A stretch of 64,000 nt of DNA from Balanoglossus misakiensis (lineage: Eukaryota > Hemichordata): NCBI GenBank assembly GCA_040954595.2, contig CM082579.2, positions 7,502,001 to 7,566,000 of the forward strand, given 5' to 3'. The position numbers were made by a program, and so were the translations under genes. Of the stretch, positions 22,631-34,295 are shown piece after piece. How positions within the stretch are numbered: position 1 is the first letter of the stretch; each line of letters begins with the position of its first letter. The notes beneath the pieces are model-generated. The model did not search any database. It saw only the letters and a program-made list of their open reading frames with translations, and was not told the origin of the DNA.

Positions 22631-25600
22631 TCAGTCTGTTTTGGCAATGAGGTTGTTCACTTTGGGTTGCATAAGTTCTTCTATCATCTTCTCCACCAGG
22701 TCATGGAGTTCTCCCCGTATTGCTTCGCGGTCTCTGCAGAAAAAAAAACCCATCCCAAACCAAGTTGAGAATACTGTAAAACGGGTTATTTTCGCGAGCA
22801 ATATGTTAAAAACATCCTCAGATGTATCTTCGGAACTGATTTGTGTGAATGATTGTTGAGATGCTGTTGTTTACGGTCTTAGTGATGCAGAATGTGTGAG
22901 GAAATCTTCAGTATGGGAATGATAAAATAATGACTATTAGGTTTGACTTACGTGTTGCTTGGATCTGCACACATCTCTGCATAGTATTTGATCTTGGGTT
23001 CAGTGCCACTTGTACGGAGAGTCGCCACACAACCATTGCTGAAAGTCAACGTGATCATCTGACTGGATGCACTGGTTGGTAAAATCTGCAAACAAAATAT
23101 GAGATTAATCTGTTCTTACTTATCAACTCACACTCTTTGAAACATTCAATAGTGCTGGCGACATGCTTTTTTTTCTATCTAAAAAAGTAATAACTATGAA
23201 TTAACATTTTACTCACAGCCTTGTTGTCTGATTGGTTGTTGTCAAATCCTGTTGTCAAATCTCTGACACCACTGATACTGTACGGCCCAATACTAGCTGG
23301 ATACTGGAAATAAAACACAGCATAATATTTTAGCGTAAGAGTTTTCATAAACCTGCGAGTTTTCACTGTTTCAGTTTCAATGACAATTTAGTTACTCATA
23401 TAAACTGGAAAATTCCAATTATCAGAAACTTACTGAGTCGTTCTCATAATTTCTGATTCTTTCAAACATACTTCTCACAGTGTCTGGGTTGTAACAGAGA
23501 TAATAGGAGTTTGATGATATGTGGTAACCGTACCTGCAAAGAAGTCGAACAACATGAACCAAATGAATGAAAAATATTTCTCAGATAGATTTTTTGTAGT
23601 AAATATTCTGACAGTGAAAGCATTAGCGAGGTAAAAATTCACCATTTCACTTTGCGACAATAATATTTGGAAAGGGAGTTCTTACGTGGTGAAAATGTCG
23701 TCTAACTTTTGAGTCAAAGTCATATTTTGTGAGGCAAGATAGGTCGTCATTTCTGCCAGGACCACTGATGCACTGATGCCATCCTTGTCAAGGACTTTCG
23801 TTCCGTACATGAAACCTAAAAAAATGGATTAAGTATGATCTTAGCTGAGATATGGAAAGACAAACATAGGAAAATGAAAATATTAAAATGTGGAAAATTG
23901 CGATAAAAACATAGTTCGATTGTGGTGTCAAACTAAATAAAATCTGTAGAATTGAACAAGTTTTCACTTTCTAGTAATGTGAAATAATAATGTTATCGAA
24001 AGAAGGCATAAAAATAAATTTTGTTGTGTCATTTATCTTTTGATTTTTATAGAAAGTATACCATGTTGATGCAAAAAATACACAAAAGCCTCAGATAGGG
24101 GCATTTAATAACTGCATACATCTGTTCTTACAAAAATACAAGAAAAACAATAACTGCAAAGAAAACTGAAGCCTCCAATACAACTCTTTTTCAGAACAAG
24201 ACAAGGTGTCGTATTTTTTTCATAAAACTGCCGTGGGGGAATTCCCAATGTATCCAGGGGATATTTATTCAAAAATCTACAGAAAGAAATGCTACACATA
24301 AGCTTTCTGTCAAATGAAGAAATATTGGTCTGGCTGAATGTGAACAATCAGAGGACAATAAAACTATTCTTACCAATGGCCTCCTCAAAGGCAAACAACA
24401 CTTTCTTTCCTTCTTGATGCAACTTCTTGGTTTTATTCCCCATCCACTTGAAACCAGTCAACGTCTCTTCAAAGTTGCAGCCTTCCAGTTTTGCGATTGC
24501 ATTCAGAATTTTGGACGACACGGTGCTCGCGATCAGGTACACATCTGAAAACGTAATGAAACAGCAGCATTAGTTGGACATTGTATTACATTGCTGGTGG
24601 AAATTTCAAATGGTTTTAAAATGGAAGGTTTATTCTCATTTGTGGAGATTCTATGGTGAAGCCTGGCAAATCTCCTAATGGACACAGAGTTACAGACAGG
24701 AATGCATTTTGATAGTGTAATTTTGGAGCAGCGTACAATTTGTCTTGTGTCCCATTTTAAATTCGAAAACACCAATGTTCATAGTGTCACCCATACCTGA
24801 CATATCCACATCATTGCCAAACTGCTCCTTGTACGTGAACACCGCCCACCAACCAAACAGAGCTCCGGTCTCATTCCCGGTGAAGATCTTCCACTTTCCG
24901 TCCGCTTGCCTCTCGGCCACGGCACACCTGTCCGCATCCGGATCATTGGCAAGGATTATGGTACTTCCGTTCGCGTTGGCTGTCTCCATGGCCAGATTCA
25001 AGGCACTTTTGCCCTCCTCCGGGTTCGGGAATTTGACTGTTGGAAAGTCGGGATCGGGATCCACCTAAACAATGAAACATTTGTCTTAGACAATGCATGT
25101 CATAACAGATTACTAATTCAAAGAAATACACCATGAGAACACTTTGGTTTACGATGTAATTATCCATAATTTCAGCACAGTGAAGCACGTGTTTCTTTGG
25201 GTAGGTGTCAGTGTGCCCTCTAACAACCATAATATTTGAAAGCCTTGAGTCAAATTTAGGATTTCTGAAAAATTCTCAGCCCTATACCTTTGCATATATA
25301 TTGGATAATTTCCTTGAACTGATTCATCAGTGAGTTTGTTGAGTCAGCGGCGCGTCAAATGGGCTTATAGAGGGCACACTGGTAGCTGGTGTCTCCTGAT
25401 TAAATGTGTTTTTACCTGTTCCTTGACGAGTACCAATGGTTGGAACCCAAACACTTCAAAGGCTTTGACGGCAAACTCTGTACCCACACCATGCATTGCA
25501 GTGTATGTAAACTTCAATGGAGATGACTTGTTCAGCGACCTGATGCATACAAAAAAGACAAAAATGTTAACACGACACCTATCGCTAGAGCGTACATTTT

Positions 25601-28600
25601 ACTACTTCCATAACAAGATGGCATCTCTTGCATATTCATGACACATGTCAAACCTATAATGAACAATATTCATTTTTTAGACGCCATCTTGTCCTGTCAT
25701 GCCCTATTCTGTCAAGACAAAATAAAATGCAATAACATGTAGCAAAAGCTCATTGGAGCAGTCTAGCAAGTGGTAAGAAAAGCAAAATTTTGACATAAAT
25801 GGACTCGTAGCACAGAATCGACTGGAGAGATAATCATACCTGTATCTGCAGTGTATCTGGAGATCCTTGTAATATCCATCGTAGACCTCCTTGAATGGAT
25901 CCTTACACAGCGGACTGCTCTCTACAATAGACGTGTCCCAGGAATTACTCCAGGGGGAGAGGTTATTATCAATGCACGAGGCTATTCCTTCGTCATGTGG
26001 GGGAATAATCTGAAAAATGTTAAGCATTTAATATTATTAATTGTGAGAATGGGAAAACAATCAGATGCAAGTAAATATTTGGGAGAAACAACATAAAGGT
26101 TTTGTAACAACGAAAAAAATAAACTCATGCGTGATAAAATAAAATGGTGGCAATAAATACAATATAATAAACCAGCTGTTCAGTCGACAAGCTCAGATCA
26201 ATTTTCTAGAAGAGATTTTTTTTGACTAAAAATACTGCACCGACAGACTAATCCATCAGACAGCTGGTCATCTCCTGGTACATGTATTAAAATACCATAC
26301 TCAAATTCCAATAATTATTTTTAATTTTAAACAAGCAGATGACATTACTGATCTGGTTCAGACAGTTACCCCCATTTCACCCTAAGGCTTTCACATTACA
26401 TTGTATTTTCTCGGCAGCTGTATTATTTCAAAGGTTTGTGAGGTGCAACTTCAAAGGACGACAAGTGCATTGATAAAATTATTTGTGACTCTACTTTCAA
26501 TTTATGCCACCAAAATATACATACACATTCCAATATCATATGTTGATTTTTTGCTCATACCGGTACATGTATCGACAAAATCAAAGAAACACCTAATTAT
26601 TCACTCAAAGATTTGAGACAGCTGTAATTTGCCACTACAGCTGTACGCTGACAGCACATACTATCCTCAGATATTTTATGGAGGTCAGGGCTCTGGTGTC
26701 CAGTTTTGTCTGCCACAAACATGGCTGCCACTGATTGTTTTGAATTGGATGGTTACAATTTCTTTTATGTACATGATATCTATACTGTATTTGTTATCTT
26801 TAAATTTTCAAGGATGTGGATTGAAAATCTCATAGTAAAATATCATGGCTACTGGATTTTAATAGAACTCAGACATTTTGACTGAAGCATGCAGTCACTC
26901 AGTTAGGCATGTATTGTTCAAATCACACTGAACACAGAAAGCTCTCCTCCTTTCTCCCTCTTACTGATCTGGTGATTACAAACCTGAGCTCCATTATCCC
27001 AGTAAACTTTGTAGCCGTTGTCTCCCTTGGGATTGTGGGAGGGTGTCACCATGATACCAGCAGCACACCCAAACTTGATCACTCCGTACGCCTAAAAATA
27101 CAATGACAATTAACTGAGTATCGCTTTTGAAAAGGGCAGGTTAGCAGTGCATTGGTTGTTAGAAAACATTGTTTCACATGCATGTTTTTCTTCATGAACC
27201 CATGCACACATGCAGAGATATAAACTTCCAGGAACTGTTACCCGGTCAGGTGATATTCAAAACTTGAGCTGACAACATGTTCCTTTGTGTTTCTTAATGC
27301 AAAAATGATGCACATCACGCGACAATGACTTGAGCAAACACCCAAAAAGTACTTACAACAAACGGAGTTGGTGTGATTTGTGAAAACAGATACACAGGAA
27401 CATCAGCATGGAGGAATATACATGCAGCCAGATGTGCAAACCTAAAAACGCGACAAAAATACCATTTGAGTTGAGATATGCACTTATGTGTTGACTTGGT
27501 TACTTGAAGGGATAGTAGCTGTAAATGTCTTATGCACCTTTTAATATTTGACAAACACATGTCAATCTCTTTCCTTGAGTATAAGCATAATTTTTTAAAT
27601 CATTGGCTAATGAAGCCCCATAACATCCAATCAGAATAACCCACTCTTCAACCAATCAGATTTCATCTTTCTTTGAATGGATATTTCCCCATATCTGCCC
27701 CTTTTTCTGTGTTTCTCTCTGGGGCAGGGAGCAGTCAAGATCTTTCACAGGAGGGGCATTGTGGATACTGGATTATCAGTTAGGAAGAAAATGATCCCCT
27801 TACCTTTTACTATTATATCTGTGATCATGACCTATGACCACCCCTTTGTCTTTCAGTGACAAAATACTGGATTCAAGATGCCTGAGAAGACCCTGCAGTG
27901 AAAAAAAATTAAACAATAAAAGTCTTCCAATTTCAATAAGAACATGCAACAGATCGCGCTGAAATGGTTATCAAGATAGCGCGAATACTATTTACTCTAA
28001 AAATATCAAGCTGAAGCCAATATTTGCTGTACCTAAACCCAAGCTTACCTGAGTACTTTGTATAATTGTGAGATCATTCATTCGCGAGTACCCTGCACCC
28101 ATTGGAGCACGAAGACCTGTCAATCAATCAATCAATCAATCAAACGTTAGATACCAAGAGTCAAGACTTCAAGGAAATATCCCCTTCCATTGAAAAATGT
28201 CACACTCAAGAATCAATGGAATTATATTTCCCTTTGTACGGTAATAATCAAGTTGGTCATTTTCAGTCCAATGTATAATTTTTGCATTATTTTTAAACAG
28301 GAACGGTTATCTTGTTAAAAGCTGAGATATATTAGTTAAGTGGATGACAAATCAACTTTGACAGCATGTTTTTCTAAAAATATTTTTTTCAGATAACATG
28401 AGCAAACATGACATAAATTCCCAGCTAGCTCATTCTGAAGACAACATGCTCTGTTTGTGCTTTGCATCTTGATTTACTGTGTGACAAGAAAATGCCTGAG
28501 GTGTCGGACTGCAAAGTTTATAATGCTCTCCTGGTATATGCTTGGAAGTCTGTAATTTGAGGGAAAGCAACAGCAAAAAAGTAGAAGTATGTTGTTTTGA

Positions 28601-31600
28601 TTTTGAAAGAAAAATCTCACTCCTACCAGTGATATATAAGTAAAGATAAGTGTTTAATTGAAAAATGACTACAAAAATCTATTGGAAGTGTCTGGTGTAT
28701 GTCTTTCTGTGTCTGTACACAAAGCCACCTTGTTAAGTCATAACCTTAGCCAGGTCAAGCAGAACACTTTGAATATCTATTGTCTCCTTATGTGATGTTT
28801 TTTCATGTACATCATAAAGTTGTTTTTCTCGTTCTTTTATAAAGCTGAAATGTTGATGTCACAACATGCACATCTTGCAATGACACAGCATTACTCAATG
28901 TACAGAGTAAACTGGGGAGGGCAGATATGCTATCTTCATTTGATAAAGTTATCTCCAATAAGCCACAAATGCATTTTGAGAAATTTTTGTATACATATAC
29001 ATTTGTAAGCAAGAATTGCCAAAGTTTTCTGTGTGCTATATGTGGATGTGAATTCCAGAATACATGTATGACAGTGTGTGTGTGTACATTTGTATGGTAT
29101 CTATCTATCTATCTGTCTGTTGTCTGTCTGGCTGTCTGTCCTGTCTGTATATACAGCAAAACACCACTTTACCTGCCGTGCCAAAGACCAGCCTATGTTC
29201 CAGCCTCTTCTTCAACTCATCAACATCTTTTTGTTCAAGTAAGGCGATCAACTCCTTTCTTGTGTTCTCATTCTACAAAACGACAAACATTTGGAGGCAT
29301 GGTAAATTGGTAATTTAACAGTCAGCTTGAATAAATTGCTGACTGTTGAAAATAAGTATGGTAAATCAGCTTTCGAAGATCATGCTGATGAATTAGCAAA
29401 TACTGGTGTATGCACACACCCTTAGGGCAATAATGGGCATACACTGAAAAAGAAATACTGAGAGTAAATGAAAAGGTAAGAAAAACTGTTACTTTATTTT
29501 TCTGATAGAATTGACATTTTCTGGTCACTGAGAATTGCTGGCTGTAGACTTCCCTGCATTGTTCCCACATTGTTTGTATCATCGTTACATGGTCAGGTCT
29601 AATTTCTTTGTGCAAAGAACCAATACCAAATGGGAAGGAAACATCACCCTATTTATATTACTATATGTACTATTATGTGACAACAATGAGAACATGCAAA
29701 ATAACATTGAGAACTGACTAAATCATGCATATTTACTCCTGATAATAAGACTCATGTAGGTACATGTACCAGTATGTCCGCCAGATCATAATTGATACTG
29801 ATTCAAATTCACAGGAGGTGAAACCCAGAATTTGACTGGATCACGGCACATACTAAAAGCAACGAAATGTACGTGATATCATCCAATGCATGCACACACC
29901 ACGTGTATTTGTTTGCACCAATGTCACGTGACAACATAAAACAGCTGTCATCCGCATGTGATATTCTATTCTGATGTTAGCCTATTTACTCAAAGGAAAT
30001 TTTCAGCCATTGTCTACTGCCCTTTCCTATCAACACCTAGATTCCTTTCCATAGCAATCAATTCTCCTTTCCGGCCATTGTCTTTCCACTGCGATATTCC
30101 CCCATACCGCTTTCCCTTCCCCCCTCCCCATATTCCCATTTTTATATCTCACTGAACACTGACTTTGAACTTGTAATCTATTTGATGTCTTGTACTTTAC
30201 AGTGACTGCGCACTTTGGTGTAAAAATAGAAACGATGACCTGAGATGACCTCTAAGTTCATGGTCCAAGAAATGGTATGCAGGTTATTTTCAAGTGGTTT
30301 CCCTTTCAAAAACACTGCGTAGGCATATTGAACGCATTGATCACAGAAAACAGTTTGGGATACAAAATGTCATTTCAAAGCCACCTGAAATAGTCAAAAT
30401 ACATTGTGTTCCTTTACAGCAAATGGTATATTGTTCACAGCGATTTATCAAAATTTATCAAACTTATTTTCAAATAAACAAACAACCAAACCACAATCGT
30501 TCACTCTCTTTGACAAAATCCAGGTAAAAATCATGGGTGTTTTTTTATTGGACTTAGAAAATCAATTCTATCCATTATGACCTCCAAATTTCAGTAGAGG
30601 ATTATTTAGGCCATCATTGAACCATCTGCTGCTAATATTGAGCTGTTGACGTACTCAGCACTAGGAGAATATTTCACTTCTGTAATAAATTTTACCATGG
30701 AGGTTGACAGTTTTCGTATTTACAAAATAAACATTTCAAAATTGGAACACTTTTTTCCTTCCAAGTTCCAAGACACTTTTAAACTCCAAATAAACATTTT
30801 CTGTCATTTCATTTTGATTGCCTCAGACGAGTTCACACACAATCTACCAGCAGCATTTCAACATATACCTATTAGTGGTTTATTGATGACCCCAATGCAA
30901 AGGTTTACACAATGATGCAAGCGACTGCAGTCATTTCAAATCGTATATTTTTATTTCCAAGCTATCTTTGTATGTATTAGTGAGGCTCTCACAACTGGCT
31001 AACACGGACCTGCTATCCAGTTGCATGAAGTATTCCTGGCAATCATCCCAGATATGGCAAATTACATTCCATACAACCATTAACAACTGACTGATCTAGT
31101 GCAAGCCACCAAAGGGACATCAAAAGGTTCACGTTAAAAGTAGTTCATACTTGTATACAATACACCAGTTCAGACTTTCATCATCTGCCGTGGATTCACT
31201 TCTAAGAATCATATACTTTAAATCAATCACTGTATTGTTAATTGTCTCTGAGACATGAAAAGGTAGTTTCACTGGGTATTGTATATATTGGCCTTAACCC
31301 TAGTTCACGTATTGTTCTTGCATGCACTCTCATTGGCTACCTATATTTTTTATGAAGTGGATGCCAAAAGTAGACAGATGAGCTCATTGTCACAACCAGA
31401 TCGGCTTTCTCAACCGACCATTAAATTCTGTCCTCCTGTGGAACAATAACAAAAGACCACAAAACTCACAAGTGTTTTGCATACAATACATCCCAAGTCA
31501 TCCCACCTCTCCACCACTGTCATTGTTGACAAACTGTTAAAGTCTTTTAACTACCGATTGTACTTTCTGGCCATGGTGGTTATTTGAATACAAATGCCAA

Positions 31601-33677
31601 AGATATTATCAGCCAAATAATTCATTTGTTTGCTCAATAGTACCTGATATTTTACATGGAAAAATGCCATTTATTACATGGAACACTATTTTTAGAGGAT
31701 GCAGAAGCTAGCCTGGGTCTGTAAGATTATAAAACAATGCAAACTTATGGCAGCAACGGCTGAAATAGTGAAACATGGAAAAATGCCCACAGGTACTTTT
31801 TCAGCTTAACTCCTATCTACCCCACTGCTTACAGATGGATAATATTTGATAACTCTGCACCTATTCAACTTCCAGCGTTATTTCTGTCTCAACCGGTAGC
31901 CACTGCCTTGTGTAGTTTCATCATTGTGTAACGACAGACGTGTTTGGACAGATTATACATGTATCAATAATTATTCATATAAATGAAGACAATATACAAA
32001 ACCCGGATATGCAGAAATATCATACAGTGAATGTTCTTTATTGGAATTACATGGAGTGAGGGCACACAAATTGCAATGTACATGCGGCCCAGTGGGTCTG
32101 GCACTTAGCCAATGGTGGAGAACTAGGTCTGTCTGCCCTGAATAGAAATTCAAAAGAGTTTTTTATCAAGTGGCATGCACTGGACACGTGGAGACTACGT
32201 CAGTGTTGTTGTGTTTATTTCATTGGCTAACTTACTACATGCAGTCCCACATAACTTTCTTTCATTATGAGATTTATGTTGCATAGCTCTGTTTCAAGCC
32301 TGGTCTCAACTGAATGGGTCAGGCGTCTAAATGCAAAGATAGAACTTTTCTCCAAGAAGTGCCTCTCCAAAAAATGATAACCTATTCTGAAATTTGCATT
32401 GCCATGATTTCAAAATAAGGCCACTTCAAAAGGGGTCGTCACAAATTTCCAGCATACACCAACGCATAGACACTATTCTAACATACGTCACTTAATAACC
32501 AACCTGGGAAAAAAATTATGGTAATAAAAGTAATGGTGCAAAACCTATGGTCTTGCTTGAAATAAAGTTAGAGAAAACTGACAAACTCCCAACTTTTGCA
32601 AAGTTGAATAGAAGCATTTGTCCATATGAACAGGTGATTTCATAATAGTTGTCTAAGTTTGCATGAATGCCAATTTCTTCCCTATCATCCAGTTTCCATT
32701 TTTAATATAAAGTAAACAAATTTGCATATAATGCAATGCAGCTGTCATGTTTTAAGCAAAGTAAACAACAGCATATCTCGATCACGCCACCACTCTGTAA
32801 CTGTGAACATGCATCGACCACCGGTGCGTCAGCAATAATAATCTAATCTAATCCAATCTAATCATCGATCCATCCATCCATGCACACATATAAATCAATA
32901 AATGTATCCATACTACTATTTTCACTGATGCAATACCTTGCAATTCTTGCAGTCACAAGAAATGTAGAAGTACCCGTTTGTGTACGTATAATATAAGTGT
33001 TGTTTTTTTAAAATACACAATTGGCTCCGGTTGACAACGTGCAAGGGGGATGGGTCAGTGGGTGCGCGAGCCTGCCTCGGTCACGTACTATAGTATTACA
33101 GCCGAAATTATGAAAGGTCGCCGATTCAATATGTGATCTAGACGTCCTGTGTGCACTGAACACACGATGTGTTTATCTAACACAAACAACAGAACCTCTC
33201 ATAAAAGAGATGCGGTATCATTAGACTAATTACAGATGGTAGTCTGGAAACACGCTCCCCCTCAGAGAGAGTTGTTTACTTGGGTACGATGTCAAAGTTT
33301 AATCTCAAAGTGTATACGCTTTATGTTGAGAGTGTACCCAAGTAAACAACTCTCTCTGAGGGGGAGCGTGTTTCCAGACTACCATCTGTAATTAGTCTAA
33401 TGATACCGCATCTCTTTTATGAGAGGTTCTGTTGTTTGTGTTAGATAAACACATCGTGTGTTCAGTGCACACAGGACGTCTAGATCACATATTGAATCGG
33501 CGACCTTTCATAATTTCGGCTGTACATCGTGTCTTAGAACTTGGACACTGCTTGAAGTTGCCAACTACAGTGCAAAATGATATTTGGCATTCAACCTACC
33601 TGGTCCCACTCTAACCACTGCTGGACCTTCTTATCCAAGCTCACACAGCCGGTGTCAATTCTTGTTTCATCGGTCAT
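22631..33677 (-). CDS. PGM2: Phosphoglucomutase-2 / phosphopentomutase (PGM2/PGM2L1 family)
   Basis: Fifteen coding exons, in transcript order: 33677-33600, 29272-29173, 28116-28049, 27892-27804, 27441-27357, 27091-26984, 26009-25840, 25539-25416, 25064-24797, 24544-24374, 23815-23686, 23533-23434, 23303-23217, 23085-22952, 22733-22631. All phases match; 604 residues (human PGM2 about 612). All four active-site loops of the alpha-D-phosphohexomutase fold are present: the phosphoserine loop VTPSHNPK (Ser about 158), the metal loop [12 protein letters not shown], the sugar loop FAFEEAIG, and the phosphate-binding loop [12 protein letters not shown]. In mammals PGM2 interconverts ribose-1-P/ribose-5-P and deoxyribose phosphates and glucose-1-P/6-P in the cytosol, while PGM2L1 makes glucose-1,6-bisphosphate. 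This is probably the single pre-duplication orthologue of both. Ala is replaced by Pro before the catalytic Ser. It is transcribed divergently from STARD10. Confidence 0.95.
25209..25381. mobile_element. hAT-like miniature inverted-repeat element in a PGM2 intron
   Basis: CAGTGTGCCCTCTA at 25209-25222 and its reverse complement TAGAGGGCACACTG at 25368-25381 are perfect 14-base terminal inverted repeats. CAG(T)G termini are typical of hAT elements. The flanking eight bases (GTAGGTGT left, GTAGCTGG right) match at six of eight positions, a possible decayed 8-base target duplication. The 173-base element has no coding capacity and lies in the intron between PGM2 coding exons 8 and 9. Confidence 0.55.
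28119..28143 (+). repeat. (CAAT)n microsatellite beside PGM2 exon 3
   Basis: About six CAAT/ATCA tetranucleotide units directly next to the acceptor of PGM2 coding exon 3; the repeat supplies the bases immediately upstream of the acceptor on the minus strand. Confidence 0.7.
29095..29150 (+). repeat. ATCT/GTCT tetranucleotide microsatellite in PGM2 intron 2
   Basis: A compound run of ATCT then GTCT units, with some GGCT and CTGT interruptions, 25-80 bases from coding exon 2. Confidence 0.75.
29273..33599 (-). other. PGM2 intron 1
   Basis: A 4.3 kb intron separating the first coding exon from the rest. No coding exon or recognisable element was seen from about 29300 to 33090, except scattered AT-rich tracts and ATCC-type short repeats near 32840-32890. 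The distal end holds the long inverted repeat listed separately. Confidence 0.7.
33097..33524. repeat. 191-base inverted repeat with a 46-base spacer
   Basis: The left arm 33097-33287 and right arm 33334-33524 are reverse complements with no mismatch that I could find. Homology stops abruptly at both outer ends (TACAGCCG / CGGCTGTA) and at the loop. The arms are not simple sequence and contain no long open frame. It lies in PGM2 intron 1, only 75 bases from coding exon 1. It could be a very young foldback or miniature element, a local inverted duplication, or an assembly or library artefact; the sequence cannot distinguish these. Confidence 0.9.
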
Positions 33678-34295
33678 GTTGTCACGAAATGGATCAACCC
33701 CTTCAGATCAGTTTCACCTGGGGTGTTAATGTTGAACCGTAATATGATAATCGTTGCGCCGTGTGCTTGATCAGTTCAGTGAACATCAACGGTAAATACC
33801 TGAGTTGACGGTGTAAATTTTTGTTGGAGAATTCTGTGGTGTGATTCAGAGTAGAGTTTCAAGTTTGGGTGACACGTCGTTGGGTACGCTGTTCGCTTCT
33901 CCATGCGTTATCACTCGCTACACTCTTCGAGCAGACTGCACAACACTGGTGATCACAGTCAGTGCAGTCAGTGTATGTAACCCTCGTGACCTAGTTTTTG
34001 ACGTCACTATCACCACATGGTAAGCAACTGCTTTACGTCGTTTGCGTTAATTTTCACCCTTTAGCGGCATGACGTAAACTCAACCTTTTTACGGCGCGTG
34101 TGACGTCAAACACCGGCTGGTGTTTGCGACGTATCGTAAGCAAGTATAATTCGGCATTTGCCAACTTGTCAGATATCAGGAGTGTGTGTCTATTTCGATC
34201 ACGGTACGTACGCCGGTAGTTGCCAGTTTTTCTGAGTTTTGTACGCCTATAAATTACTGTTTGATTTGATCGTCGCACTTAGCAGAAGTATCAAG
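33678..34295. promoter_or_regulatory. Bidirectional promoter between PGM2 and STARD10 with CRE cluster
   Basis: 618 bases separate the divergent start codons. Perfect TGACGTCA palindromes occur at 33999-34006 and 34101-34108, and a variant TGACGTAA at 34070-34077; the last two are 31 bases apart. An additional TTACGTCG lies near 34033. No TATA box is convincing. Clustered CREs suggest CREB/ATF-type control of one or both genes; this is inference from motifs only. Confidence 0.5.

Noticed and set aside
22770-22800. ACTGTAAAACGGGTTATTTTCGCG segment, similar to motifs common in marine invertebrate genomes
   Set aside because: I recall similar dispersed sequences, but only one clear copy is visible here and I cannot define its ends.
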